Shown here: piece after piece, positions 15,370 to 24,127 of the stretch
Numbering within the stretch: the stretch's first letter is position 1
Layout of the letters: each line of letters begins with the position of its first letter
Assembly (NCBI GenBank): GCA_015067895.1
Contig: SVLP01000031.1
Location: 1 to 29,124 of the forward strand
Direction: 5' to 3'
DNA length: 29,124 bases
From: Oscillospiraceae bacterium
GTDB taxonomy: Bacteria; Bacillota_A; Clostridia; Oscillospirales; Oscillospiraceae
Program-made: the position numbers and the translations under genes
The notes under the pieces: model-generated
The model's input: the letters and a program-made list of their open reading frames with translations, nothing else
What the model was told of the DNA's origin: nothing
Database searches by the model: none

Positions 15370-15996
15370 TTAGTGGTTAATAACAGACTTGATTTGGTAT
15401 ATTCTAGCACAGTAGGAAACGAAAAAGCCAAGAAATAGAATGTAGATTACAAAAGTAATGTAACACCAATTGTACCAAGGCTTGCTAAAAATAAAGTAAT
15501 GGAATACAATCGTGGCCCACGGACAAAAGATAAAAAAGAACAAACAAACATAGTGGTACCAATGATTTGCGCGAAAAACAAACGGTATTCCTTTATTCAT
15601 TCGTCCGATATAATGTTCTCGACCAATCACGTTCTCTCCGCTCAAGGATAATATTTCATTAACCTTGCATTCGATTTCGTGCAGGTATGTCGCAAGTGAC
15701 ATCTGACGAAATACTGCGTCAATCCAAAGCCCGCCAGTCAGCATAAAAACGCAAGGAATTAATACACAGTTTAGGCTGGCAAGAAAGAGATCGTTGATTG
15801 TCTCAAAATTTGTAACAGCTCCAACAAAACCAACCAATACAAAAACCTCGGTAATTGCAAGTGACAAAATGGTTCCCTGCTTATCAACACTTGCCTGTTG
15901 CTCAGGAAGGAGCATTGCCCATTCCGCAAGGTAGACATCAAGGATGTTTTTTCGATCTGCAACTATTTCTGATGTGTTCTTTCCCTTTTGTCCCAC
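15370..15996 (-). CDS. four-helix membrane protein of unknown function, AT-rich
   Basis: A 208-residue protein starting at GTG 15996, eight or nine bases after GGAAGGAG. Four hydrophobic segments are seen at about 43-63, 69-93, 146-170 and 176-197. Between the pairs lies a soluble loop with the helix ATYLHEIECKVNEILS, and there is an amphipathic N-terminal helix (about 15-40, DVYLAEWAMLLPEQQ). The 2+2 topology with a central helical loop recalls uncharacterised accessory membrane proteins. A relation to SLATT-like effectors is only a guess. Its base composition and codon use are clearly more AT-rich than those of typA and groEL on either side, which suggests acquisition by transfer. It has its own promoter and terminator and no partner gene. 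Confidence 0.8.
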   Translation of the reverse strand: MGQKGKNTSEIVADRKNILDVYLAEWAMLLPEQQASVDKQGTILSLAITEVFVLVGFVGAVTNFETINDLFLASLNCVLIPCVFMLTGGLWIDAVFRQMSLATYLHEIECKVNEILSLSGENVIGREHYIGRMNKGIPFVFRANHWYHYVCLFFFIFCPWATIVFHYFIFSKPWYNWCYITFVIYILFLGFFVSYCARIYQIKSVINH

Positions 15997-16027
15997 AGTT
16001 TACAACTCCTTCCTATATACATCTAAG

Positions 16028-16056
16028 TATATAGCATAAATTCGCAGTATTATCAA
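16028..16056 (-). promoter_or_regulatory. probable promoter of the AT-rich membrane-protein gene
   Basis: On the minus strand, TTGATA (16051-16056) and TATATA (16028-16033) are separated by 17 bases, about 32 bases before the GTG start. Chance matches are more likely in AT-rich DNA. Confidence 0.5.
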
Positions 16057-16120
16057 GTACTACTTTCAATACAACTAAGTCTATGAAATAAATTATTTAC
16101 ATATCTTCCACAAAATGGAC

Positions 16121-16149
16121 TTGCATTTTCTGTGCAAGTGCGGTATCAT
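16121..16149 (+). promoter_or_regulatory. sigma-A promoter of groES-groEL
   Basis: TTGCAT (16121-16126), a 17-base spacer and TATCAT (16144-16149). The predicted start, about 16156, coincides with the left edge of the CIRCE operator. Confidence 0.85.
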
Positions 16150-16156
16150 ATCCGTG

Positions 16157-16183
16157 TTAGCACTCGTAAGGCTAGAGTGCTAA
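16157..16183. promoter_or_regulatory. CIRCE operator (HrcA binding site)
   Basis: A perfect TTAGCACTC (16157-16165), nine bases, and GAGTGCTAA (16175-16183). HrcA bound here represses groESL until heat shock. In the RNA it forms a 5' stem-loop that also affects mRNA stability. Confidence 0.98.
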
Positions 16184-16244
16184 ATGATTTCGTAAAAAGA
16201 GAGGCGGAAAACCGCCCAATCTATATTCAAATGGAGGAATCACC

Positions 16245-16517
16245 ATGACCCTGAGACCCATGGCTGACAATGTTCTGCTGAAGCAGAATGAGGCCAACGA
16301 AACCACCGTCGGCGGCATCATCCTGGCCACCGCCACCAAGGAGAAGCCCGCCATCTATTCCGTCGTGGCCGTCGGCCCCGGCACCAAGGACATCGAGATG
16401 CTGGTGAAGGCCGGCGACAAGGTCGTCGTTTCCAAGCACGTCGGCACCGATGTGACCCTGGACAAGATCGATTACAAGTTCGTCAAGCAGGACGAGATCC
16501 TGGCTGTCGTGGAGTAA
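16245..16517 (+). CDS. groES: co-chaperonin GroES
   Basis: A 90-residue heptameric lid of the GroEL chamber (cytoplasm). MTLRPMADNVLLKQNEANETTVGGIIL matches the family start and the mobile loop (ETTVGGIIL), and the end (YKFVKQDEILAVVE) is typical. ATG 16245 lies behind GGAGGAATCACC. It is the first gene of the CIRCE-controlled operon, 12 bases before groEL. Confidence 0.98.
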   Translation: MTLRPMADNVLLKQNEANETTVGGIILATATKEKPAIYSVVAVGPGTKDIEMLVKAGDKVVVSKHVGTDVTLDKIDYKFVKQDEILAVVE

Positions 16518-18158
<1,641 letters not shown>

Positions 18159-18257
18159 ACCGGGAGCCCCGGCGGGCAAACTGATCGCATGTGCGTGGTA
18201 GTCTTTCCATGGTACGTGGGATCGGGGTGCGGAAGCACATCTCCTTAAGGTAATACG

Positions 18258-18293
18258 AACGCCCCTGTTTCACGTGAAACAGGGGCGTTTTTT
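18258..18293 (+). terminator. groESL terminator built around a parS site
   Basis: A perfect 32-base palindrome (18258-18289) ends in six T residues (18288-18293). Its centre is the parS sequence at 18266-18281, extended on both sides by complementary AACGCCCC and GGGGCGTT. It lies 100 bases after groEL; the stretch 18159-18257 shows nothing else recognisable. Confidence 0.9.
18266..18281. promoter_or_regulatory. parS site 3
   Basis: A perfect TGTTTCACGTGAAACA, identical to the two sites at parA and about 5.4 kb away. It forms the heart of the groESL terminator hairpin. Confidence 0.96.
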
Positions 18294-18367
18294 GCGGGCA
18301 GTGCCCGCTGACATACTTGTCGAACACTGGCAAAATGTTTTACGTCCTGCGTGTGATCGAAACAAAA

Positions 18368-18430
18368 TACCAAATGTAGGGAACGGGCATTGACCGTTCC
18401 GTGCGGAACCCCACCGGAACGTATTTGGTA
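18368..18430 (-). terminator. branched hairpin element, possible terminator of the transglutaminase-like gene
   Basis: The outer stem TACCAAAT (18368-18375) pairs with ATTTGGTA (18423-18430). It encloses GGAACGG/CCGTTCC (18380-18386 with 18394-18400) or, alternatively, GTTCCG/CGGAAC (18396-18401 with 18404-18409). Read leftward the outer stem is followed by TTTTGTTTC, so it may terminate the gene ending at 18469. The mutually exclusive inner stems could instead mark a small structured RNA. Confidence 0.45.
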
Positions 18431-18468
18431 ATTGTGCCCCGGTACAGCGGAACAACAAACATTCTGCA

Positions 18469-19470
18469 TCACGCAGCAGGCGTCTTCGGGAAGCTGGCGT
18501 GGTCGTAGAAGTAGTAGTTGGGCATCAGCTCATTGAACTCCTCCAGTGCCGCGTCCGTGACCAGGCAGGTGCGGGTGGGATGGGTCATGTGGGGAGTGGA
18601 ATCGAAGTGGTACCAGCTTTCGCCGCCGTCCAGGCTGACCATGTTCCACCAGTGGTTGGTGGTGCGCACGTCGTTGGGCAGCCGGGTGACGGTCAGGTTC
18701 GGCAGACCCAGCCGGTCGAAGAGGAGCCGGGAGACGGCGTAGAAGCCGTAGCAGTCGCCCCGGTTGTTGGTCAGCATCAGGTAGGCCGCCTGCATGTAGT
18801 CGCTTTTGTCGAAGTTGGCGATGTAGTAGCAGTGGGTCTCGATCCAGTCGTAGATGGCGTTCACCTGCTGCTCGGGCGTCATGCCGTCGGTGAGGATCTT
18901 CGCCAGAAGCTCGTCGGCCTTCTCCTGGATGAGGGCCTCGTCCACATAGCCTTCCGGGGCCTCCACCACGGTGATGCTGGTCTCCACGGTGGTGGCGTTG
19001 CCCGCGCTGTCGGTGGCGGTGTAAAACACCGGATAGGTGCCGGGACGGGTCAGATCCACCAGGAAGCTGTCCACGGAGAGCTTCGGTGCGGGATCCGTGT
19101 CATCGGTGACCAGGATGCCGCTGCGATAGGCAACGGTACCGCCCAGGAACACGGACAGCTCATTCACGCCCAGGATCTGTGGGGCCGTGGTGTCGCCGGG
19201 CTCCTGGGGAAGCTGGGGCTGGGTGTCTGCCGGTTCCTGAAGCTGGCTTTGATTGGCAGTGGGCTCCGGAGGAAGGGGGGGCTCAGCGTCAGGGTGTGCG
19301 GCGTGGGCGCCGATGTAATAGCCGAGGCCCACGGCGATCAGGATCAGAATGACCTGATGGATCAGCAGGAAAAGCCGGAACTGTCGGTTTTGTCTTCTGC
19401 GTCTGCGTCTTCTGCGCCGGGATCGGTTCGGGGCCTGGGCAGGCCGCCCGGCGGATCTGGGATCGTTCAT
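18469..19470 (-). CDS. membrane-anchored transglutaminase-like protein with an Ig-like domain
   Basis: A 333-residue protein. The N-terminus is extremely basic (nine consecutive arginines ending near residue 26), followed by one transmembrane helix (about 33-54), giving a cytoplasmic N-terminus and an external body. A Pro/Gln-rich spacer (60-95) leads to a DUF5011/HYR-type Ig-like domain (about 95-170, with PGTYPVFYTATDSAGN). The C-terminal transglutaminase-core fold has the probable triad Cys240 (RGDCYGF), His273 (NHWWN) and Asp290 (YHFDSTP). Such proteins act as envelope proteases, cross-linkers or transferases; the substrate is unknown. ATG 19470 lies behind GAAGGAGCATGATCT. It stands alone, divergent from spoVT. 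Confidence 0.85.
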   Translation of the reverse strand: MNDPRSAGRPAQAPNRSRRRRRRRRRQNRQFRLFLLIHQVILILIAVGLGYYIGAHAAHPDAEPPLPPEPTANQSQLQEPADTQPQLPQEPGDTTAPQILGVNELSVFLGGTVAYRSGILVTDDTDPAPKLSVDSFLVDLTRPGTYPVFYTATDSAGNATTVETSITVVEAPEGYVDEALIQEKADELLAKILTDGMTPEQQVNAIYDWIETHCYYIANFDKSDYMQAAYLMLTNNRGDCYGFYAVSRLLFDRLGLPNLTVTRLPNDVRTTNHWWNMVSLDGGESWYHFDSTPHMTHPTRTCLVTDAALEEFNELMPNYYFYDHASFPKTPAA

Positions 19471-19563
19471 AGATCATGCTCCTTCGCAAGCTTGTTTCCA
19501 CCATTATAGCATGAAAATCCAGAAATGGAATACAGCCCCAAAGGAATATTTGGCGCTTCCCCT

Positions 19564-19591
19564 CATAACCTGCAAGATTTGAGAGATACTA
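19564..19591 (+). promoter_or_regulatory. tentative forespore sigma-G-like promoter of spoVT
   Basis: GATACTA (19585-19591) resembles the sigma-F/G -10 element CATACTA, and CATAA (19564-19568) lies 16 bases upstream as a possible -35. The spacing is slightly short. In Bacillus subtilis spoVT is transcribed by sigma-G, which makes this site worth testing. Confidence 0.3.
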
Positions 19592-19627
19592 GGAGGGCTG
19601 AAAACACAACAGAAAAGGGGAACCGAT

Positions 19628-20170
19628 ATGAAAGCAACAGGAATCGTCAGACGGGTGGACAGCCTCGGGCGGGTGGTGATCCCGAAGGAGATCCGGCACA
19701 CCCTGCGGATCAAGGAGGGCTCGCCCCTGGAGATCTACACGGAAAAGGACGGGGGCGTGACCTTCCGCAAATATTCGCCCCTGGGGGACTTGCAGGATTT
19801 CGCCGCCCAGATGTGCGACTCCATCCGCCGCAACACCGGCTGCATCGCCGCCGTTTCCGACCGGGACACCATCATTGCCCAGGCCGGCGGAGCCAAGCGG
19901 GAGCTGATGGACAAGCCCAACTCCCCGGAGCTGGAGCAGCTCATGGAGGAGCGGAAGCCCTACCGCTACAGCCCCGGCGGGGAGAAGCTCAAGCCCACCG
20001 ACCACACGGAGAAATACCACTTAGGGCTGGCGGCCCCCATCCTCTGCCAGGGGGACATCCTGGGCTGCGTGATGATGCTCCTGGAGGAGAACGGCGATCC
20101 CCTCTCCGAATCCGACCAGCGGCTGGTCTCCACCGTGGCGGAGTTTCTGGGGAAGCAGATGGAATCCTGA
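19628..20170 (+). CDS. spoVT: stage V sporulation protein T
   Basis: A 180-residue AbrB-family regulator. Residues 1-50 are the swapped-hairpin DNA-binding domain (MKATGIVRRVDSLGRVVIPKEIRHTLRI). Residues about 55-178 are the GAF-like domain that sets SpoVT apart from the short AbrB proteins (NTGCIAAVSDRDTIIAQAGGAKRE is typical). It modulates sigma-G-dependent genes in the forespore. The length and both domains match the family, and it marks the organism as a spore former or close descendant. ATG 19628 lies behind AAAGGGGAACCGAT. Monocistronic; its 3' end faces the anti-sigma gene across a mosaic-hairpin repeat. Confidence 0.95.
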   Translation: MKATGIVRRVDSLGRVVIPKEIRHTLRIKEGSPLEIYTEKDGGVTFRKYSPLGDLQDFAAQMCDSIRRNTGCIAAVSDRDTIIAQAGGAKRELMDKPNSPELEQLMEERKPYRYSPGGEKLKPTDHTEKYHLGLAAPILCQGDILGCVMMLLEENGDPLSESDQRLVSTVAEFLGKQMES

Positions 20171-20183
20171 TGAAGCACGAGTC

Positions 20184-20345
20184 CTTGCCCCCCACATTTA
20201 TGAGGGGGGATGGCCGCAGACCAGGGGGGAGTTCGCATATTTGCACAGCAAATATGCGAAAATGCCCGCTTTTCATAGAAAAGCGGGCAGACCCCCTCCG
20301 ACCTCGCTTCGCTCGGCCACCTCCCCCATAAATGGGGGAGGCAAG
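20184..20345. repeat. mosaic-hairpin repeat (CTTGCC-ended family), copy 2
   Basis: The ends are CTTGCCCCCCACATTTATG and CCCATAAATGGGGGAGGCAAG. Inside are two modules shared with the copy at 7984: CGCATATTTG/CAAATATGCG (about 20232-20258) and TGCCCGCTTTTC/GAAAAGCGGGCA (about 20262-20289). After these comes a short GACCTCGCTTCGCTCGGCC segment. It fills the gap between two convergent genes (spoVT and the anti-sigma gene), which lack ordinary terminators, so it may terminate both. Confidence 0.85.
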
Positions 20346-20358
20346 GGTACGGTTTTAC

Positions 20359-21219
20359 TTATTCCTCTGTCAGTGGGCTCACCTGGATGCGCCAGGAGCC
20401 CTCGATGTGCTCGAAGGGCTCCACCCAGGCGGTCAGGGTGCATTCCCGGATATCCCGCCCCCGCAGGTCGGAGCTCCACCAGGTGCCGTCGGCGCGGCCT
20501 TCCTGCTGCAGTGCCAGCATCTCCCCGTTGGGGCCGGTGAGGAACAGCCGGTAGATCTGGCCACCATCCCGGACGAAGACCCGGAGCTCATCCTCGACCA
20601 CTGCCATGGATGTGACGGTCAGATCCCACCGGATGGCGTGGTTCAGCTCATCGCCCAGGGTCAGGGGAATGGGGATCCGGCTCTGCTCCCCATCGGACAT
20701 GGAGCGCAGATCCTCGATGGTGATCGTGACCCAGCGTTCCCAGTCAAAGTCCCCGGTGGGCTGGCAGGTCAGATTCAGGTGCAGCAGCCCCGTCTGATCG
20801 TCGTAGTAGGGGACGCAGGAGCCGGAGCCGCGGGTGCGGCCCTGTTCATAATACCAGTGCTCGGGATTCGTCCGACCCTTCAGCCGGTCGCCCTGAAGAT
20901 CCTCCATGGTCAGGTGGATCGAAAGGGTATCGCCCTCCCGGGTCGTCTCCACCACCCGGGCCAGGATGCCGCTTTCCTCCCCGCTTCCGGCGGTGGGACG
21001 GAGGAAGTGGGCCACGGGCGGAGCCACCCGGCTGAGCCACTGGAACACCGCCGGATCCGACGCGGCCCAGGGGGCCAGCACCAGCAGCGCCAGCACCAGT
21101 GCCACGGCGGACAGGACTAAGCGTCTGCGCCGTCGTCCCAGATTCGCCAGCATGGAGCGGTCGATGCCGTCGGTCATCTCCACATAGTCATTGGCTCCGT
21201 GAAAAAATGTACGGAACAT
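20359..21219 (-). CDS. probable membrane anti-sigma factor
   Basis: A 286-residue protein three bases behind an ECF sigma gene. The short N-terminal segment (1-33) would be cytoplasmic and ends in five arginines. One transmembrane helix (about 34-53, LVLSAVALVLALLVLAPW) and a large external domain (54-286), predicted to be beta-rich, follow. The layout fits an anti-sigma factor that holds the sigma factor at the membrane, but the cytoplasmic part is much shorter than the usual ZAS-type domain and shows no HxxxCxxC. I do not recognise the external domain. The ribosome site GAAAGGAGG lies inside the last codons of the sigma gene, so translation is coupled. ATG 21219 is the start. Confidence 0.7.
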   Translation of the reverse strand: MFRTFFHGANDYVEMTDGIDRSMLANLGRRRRRLVLSAVALVLALLVLAPWAASDPAVFQWLSRVAPPVAHFLRPTAGSGEESGILARVVETTREGDTLSIHLTMEDLQGDRLKGRTNPEHWYYEQGRTRGSGSCVPYYDDQTGLLHLNLTCQPTGDFDWERWVTITIEDLRSMSDGEQSRIPIPLTLGDELNHAIRWDLTVTSMAVVEDELRVFVRDGGQIYRLFLTGPNGEMLALQQEGRADGTWWSSDLRGRDIRECTLTAWVEPFEHIEGSWRIQVSPLTEE

Positions 21220-21222
21220 GGG

Positions 21223-21702
21223 TCATCCTCCTTTCAGAAGGTCACCCAGACGCTGCCGCGCCCGGGTCAGCCGGGTGCGCACGGCACCCTCGGTGCAGTG
21301 CAGAATTTTCGCCATCTGGCGGGTGGTACAGTCCTCGTAGTAAAACAGATGGAGCACCAGACGATCCTGCCGGTTCAGCTGCTCCAGAGCCAAGTCCAGC
21401 TCCAGATATTCCTGCTGGGGCATGGGGATCCGGTCGTCCAGGGGCACCGTCCGGCGCACCCACCAGGAGCTCAGGTGGCTCTTGCACCGGTTCACCGTCA
21501 CCCGCAGCAGCCAGGCCCGGCGGTGCTCCTCGGATGCGAAGATGGGGCGGCTGCAGAAGTAGCGCAGGAACACCTCCTGGCAGATATCCTGGGCATCGGA
21601 GCGGGAGCGGGTATAGGAATAGGCCAGCCGGAAGACCATGGTCTCGTAGTGATCCATGGCCTCCTCCAGCTCAGAGTCGGGGCACAGCAGCTTCATCTTC
21701 AT
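21223..21702 (-). CDS. ECF-type RNA polymerase sigma factor
   Basis: A 159-residue sigma-70-family factor with only regions 2 and 4. Region 2 is about residues 14-60 (MVFRLAYSYTRSRSDAQDICQEVFLRYF), binding core enzyme and the -10. Region 4 is about 105-155 (LVLHLFYYEDCTTRQMAKILHCTEGAVRTRLTRARQRL), a helix-turn-helix for the -35. ATG 21702 is taken as the start after AAAGGA; GTG 21705 and ATG 21696 are in frame, so two residues are uncertain. It is followed at once by its probable anti-sigma factor. The target genes are unknown, and the envelope signal is unknown. Confidence 0.92.
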   Translation of the reverse strand: MKMKLLCPDSELEEAMDHYETMVFRLAYSYTRSRSDAQDICQEVFLRYFCSRPIFASEEHRRAWLLRVTVNRCKSHLSSWWVRRTVPLDDRIPMPQQEYLELDLALEQLNRQDRLVLHLFYYEDCTTRQMAKILHCTEGAVRTRLTRARQRLGDLLKGG

Positions 21703-21726
21703 CACATCCTTTCACTTAGAATACCA

Positions 21727-21748
21727 GACGATTCGGGAAAATGTTACA
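21727..21748 (-). promoter_or_regulatory. tentative autoregulated ECF promoter
   Basis: On the minus strand, TGTAAC (21743-21748) and CGTC (21727-21730) are the usual ECF -35 and -10 words, but only 12 bases separate them instead of about 16. The region is right for an autogenous promoter, but the spacing argues against it. Confidence 0.3.
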
Positions 21749-21768
21749 GGGGTTGGAAAAAATTTTTT

Positions 21769-21800
21769 CAAAAAAGCCGCCCATCGCACGACGGGCGGCT
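21769..21800 (-). terminator. leftward intrinsic terminator
   Basis: AGCCGCCC (21775-21782) pairs with GGGCGGCT (21793-21800), with further partial pairing in the loop. Read leftward it is followed by TTTTTT. It can end transcripts coming from the dehydratase gene at 22064 before they enter the sigma gene. Confidence 0.75.
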
Positions 21801-21813
21801 GAACCGTTCCTTT

Positions 21814-21975
21814 CTTGCCCCCCGCATTTATGAGGGGGGTGCCCGAAGGGCGGGGGGAGTCCAACCGCAGTGCGGATTCGCCGACGTGCTGATATAGATG
21901 GAACAGGGTACCGCAATACTCCCCCCTGTCCTGCGCTTCGCTTGGACATCCCCCCTCGTAAACGAGGGGGGCAAG
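21814..21975. repeat. mosaic-hairpin repeat (CTTGCC-ended family), copy 3
   Basis: The ends are CTTGCCCCCCGCATTTATG and CTCGTAAACGAGGGGGGCAAG; each end is also a CCCCCC/GGGGGG hairpin. The interior (GCCCGAAGGGC, CCGCAGTGCGG and other short dyads) shares none of the modules of copies 1 and 2. It lies between two similar GCCGCCC-type terminators (21769-21800 and 22033-22058) in the 361-base gap before the dehydratase gene's end. Confidence 0.8.
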
Positions 21976-22032
21976 ATCAATGGCGAACGCTCATGTCCGT
22001 CCCCTACAGGCGTATGTTTTCCGAAACAGCGA

Positions 22033-22058
22033 AGCCGCCCGACATTTGCCGGGCGGCT
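22033..22058 (-). terminator. hairpin at the 3' end of the dehydratase gene
   Basis: AGCCGCCCG (22033-22041) pairs with CGGGCGGCT (22050-22058) five bases beyond the stop codon. Read leftward the tail is TTCGCTG, a poor T-run, so termination may be incomplete here. Confidence 0.55.
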
Positions 22059-22063
22059 CAAAC

Positions 22064-23935
22064 TCATTTCACAGCGATCTGGGGATGGTAGGTGGGCACG
22101 ATCTCGGCCACCAGCTCCTTCATATTGGGATCCTCGACGCGGTAGGCGGCGTCCAGACGGTCGAGCTGGCGTTTGAAGAGCTCGTCGTCCATCACGATAG
22201 GACGGCCGATGTGGATGAGCTTGTTGGCGGTCTCCTTCAGGCCCTCCTCCTCCATCAGCAGCTCCTCGTAGAGCTTCTCGCCGGGGCGCAGGCCGGTGTA
22301 CTCGATCTTGATGTCCACGTCGGGCTCGTAGCCGGAAAGGCGGATGAGGTTGCGGGCCATGTCGTCGATCTTCACGGGCTCGCCCATGTCCAGGACGAAG
22401 ATCTCGCCGCCCTTGGCATAGTAGCCGGCCTGAAGAACCAGGCTCACCGCCTCGGGGATGGTCATGAAATAGCGGATGATGTCAGGGTGGGTGACGGTGA
22501 CGGGGCCGCCCTGCTCGATCTGCTTCTTGAACAGGGGGATGACGGAGCCGTTGGAGCCGAGGACATTGCCGAAGCGGACGGCCACGAACTCGGTGTCGGA
22601 CTGGCGGTTCATCATCTGCACCACCATCTCGCACAGACGCTTGCTGGCGCCCATGATGTTGGTGGGGTTGACGGCCTTGTCTGTGGAGATCAGCACGAAG
22701 CGCCTGACGCCGTGGGCCGCAGCGGCCTTGGCCATCTTGTAAGTACCGAAGACATTGTTCTTGATGGCCTCGTTGGGGCTGTCCTCCATCAGGGGCACAT
22801 GCTTGTGGGCGGCGGCGTGGAAGACCAGGTCGGGCCGGTAGGTGTCCAATACATAGTCCACCCGGGCGGTATTGCGCACGGAGCCGATGAGGGTCACCAG
22901 ATTCAGGTTCGGGTAGGTGCGCTTGAGCTCCATCTGGATGTCGTAGGCGTTGTTCTCGTAGATGTCGAAGATGATGAGCTGCTTCGGGTTCGACTTGGCG
23001 ATCTGGCGGCACAGCTCGCTGCCGATGCTTCCGCCGCCGCCGGTGACCATGACCACCTTGCCGGAGATGAAATGCAGGATCTCGTCCAGATTGACCTTGA
23101 TGGGATCACGGCCCAGCAGATCCTGGACGTCCACCTGGCGCAGCTTGCTGACGGAAATGTCGCCGTTGACCAGCTGGTAGATGCCGGGCACCACCTGCAC
23201 CTGGCAGCCGGTGGTGGAGCAGATGGCCAGGATCTCCTTCTTGGTCTTGGCGGAGCCGGAGGGGATGGCGTAGATGATCCGGTGGATGCTGTACTTCTCC
23301 ACGGCGGCGCAGATCTCGTTCCGGCCGCCGACGATCAGGACGCCGCCCAGGCGCTTGCCCCACTTGACGGGGTTGTCGTCGATCAGGCAGCAGACCCGGC
23401 TCTTGACATAGGCGGAGGTTGTGAACTCGTTGACCAGAGCCTTGCCGGCCTCGCCCGCGCCGATAATCATCACGTTCTCCTGGTAATTGGCATGGGTCAG
23501 GCCCTGGAAATGGAGCCGGACGTAGCGCAGCATCCGGTAGCCGAAGCGGATGGTCACGGTGAAAACGGCGCTGAAGACCATGCCCACCACGTAGAAGGAC
23601 TTGGGCATCAGAATGTCCAGCACATGGCACAGGATGAAGGCCACGACGCTCAGAACGGCATAGGCCTCCAGAATGCGCATCAGCTCGTCGGTGCTGACAA
23701 AGCTCCAGATGCTGCTGTAGAGACCAAAGAGGGTGAAGACCACGATGCTGATGGCGCACCAGGGCAGAATGATCCGGACATAGGTCAGCAGGAATTGCTC
23801 CTCGATGGCGTTGAACCGGAAATCGAAGCGGAGCCACAGGGCCGCAAAAAAGGCGATGCAGATGGCCAGAAGATCCACTGCGGCGATGATGACGGCCTTC
23901 TTGCTCAGGCTCAGATCCTTTCGTTTGTTTATCAT
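22064..23935 (-). CDS. membrane nucleotide-sugar 4,6-dehydratase, WbpM/CapD-type
   Basis: A 623-residue protein. Four transmembrane helices lie in the first 140 residues. A Rossmann domain with GAGEAG (159-164) comes next, then the catalytic SDR domain with TGGGGSIGSE (298-307) and the active segment STDKAVNPTNIMGASK (417-432). The catalytic position holds Met428 in MxxxK rather than Tyr, as known for long WbpM-type enzymes. These convert UDP-GlcNAc to the 4-keto-6-deoxy sugar, the first step to bacillosamine, FucNAc or QuiNAc in glycans. ATG 23935 is chosen although its ribosome site is weak (GGGTTGA); TTG 23944 is an alternative. No glycosyltransferase neighbours are present, so the glycan pathway must lie elsewhere. 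Confidence 0.93.
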   Translation of the reverse strand: MINKRKDLSLSKKAVIIAAVDLLAICIAFFAALWLRFDFRFNAIEEQFLLTYVRIILPWCAISIVVFTLFGLYSSIWSFVSTDELMRILEAYAVLSVVAFILCHVLDILMPKSFYVVGMVFSAVFTVTIRFGYRMLRYVRLHFQGLTHANYQENVMIIGAGEAGKALVNEFTTSAYVKSRVCCLIDDNPVKWGKRLGGVLIVGGRNEICAAVEKYSIHRIIYAIPSGSAKTKKEILAICSTTGCQVQVVPGIYQLVNGDISVSKLRQVDVQDLLGRDPIKVNLDEILHFISGKVVMVTGGGGSIGSELCRQIAKSNPKQLIIFDIYENNAYDIQMELKRTYPNLNLVTLIGSVRNTARVDYVLDTYRPDLVFHAAAHKHVPLMEDSPNEAIKNNVFGTYKMAKAAAAHGVRRFVLISTDKAVNPTNIMGASKRLCEMVVQMMNRQSDTEFVAVRFGNVLGSNGSVIPLFKKQIEQGGPVTVTHPDIIRYFMTIPEAVSLVLQAGYYAKGGEIFVLDMGEPVKIDDMARNLIRLSGYEPDVDIKIEYTGLRPGEKLYEELLMEEEGLKETANKLIHIGRPIVMDDELFKRQLDRLDAAYRVEDPNMKELVAEIVPTYHPQIAVK

Positions 23936-23990
23936 AAAAATCAACCCGATCTCTTAATTTGATAGATTTTTGCGCATAGCTCTAAACAAT

Positions 23991-24020
23991 ATAATACCAT
24001 AGGGATCCCTCCGTTTTCAA
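23991..24020 (-). promoter_or_regulatory. probable promoter of the dehydratase gene
   Basis: On the minus strand, TTGAAA (24015-24020) and TATTAT (23991-23996) are separated by 18 bases, giving a leader of about 50 bases. Confidence 0.6.
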
Positions 24021-24098
24021 GAGACACAATCCCGGATTTTCTCCCCCTTTTCCGCCAATTTTCGGAGGATTTGTCAAGACAATGGTCATTTGACAGAC

Positions 24099-24127
24099 TT
24101 GACAGCGGCCCCTTCGTCAGGTAAACT
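24099..24127 (+). promoter_or_regulatory. probable promoter of the DUF362-DUF89 operon
   Basis: TTGACA (24099-24104), a 17-base spacer and TAAACT (24122-24127). A second TTGACA starts at 24090. The leader of about 135 bases contains a CCTCCCTC/GAGGGAGG hairpin (about 24169-24187) that recalls the ends of the mosaic repeats. Nothing else was recognised between 24021 and 24269. Confidence 0.6.

Noticed and set aside
18368..18430. A tRNA gene (cloverleaf-like folding)
   Set aside because: There is no T-loop GTTCGA-type sequence in place, no anticodon arm of the right size and no 3' acceptor pattern.
21980..23962. A 660-codon rightward frame opposite the dehydratase gene
   Set aside because: It mirrors the dehydratase codons and has no recognisable motif; the minus-strand protein has Rossmann motifs and membrane helices.
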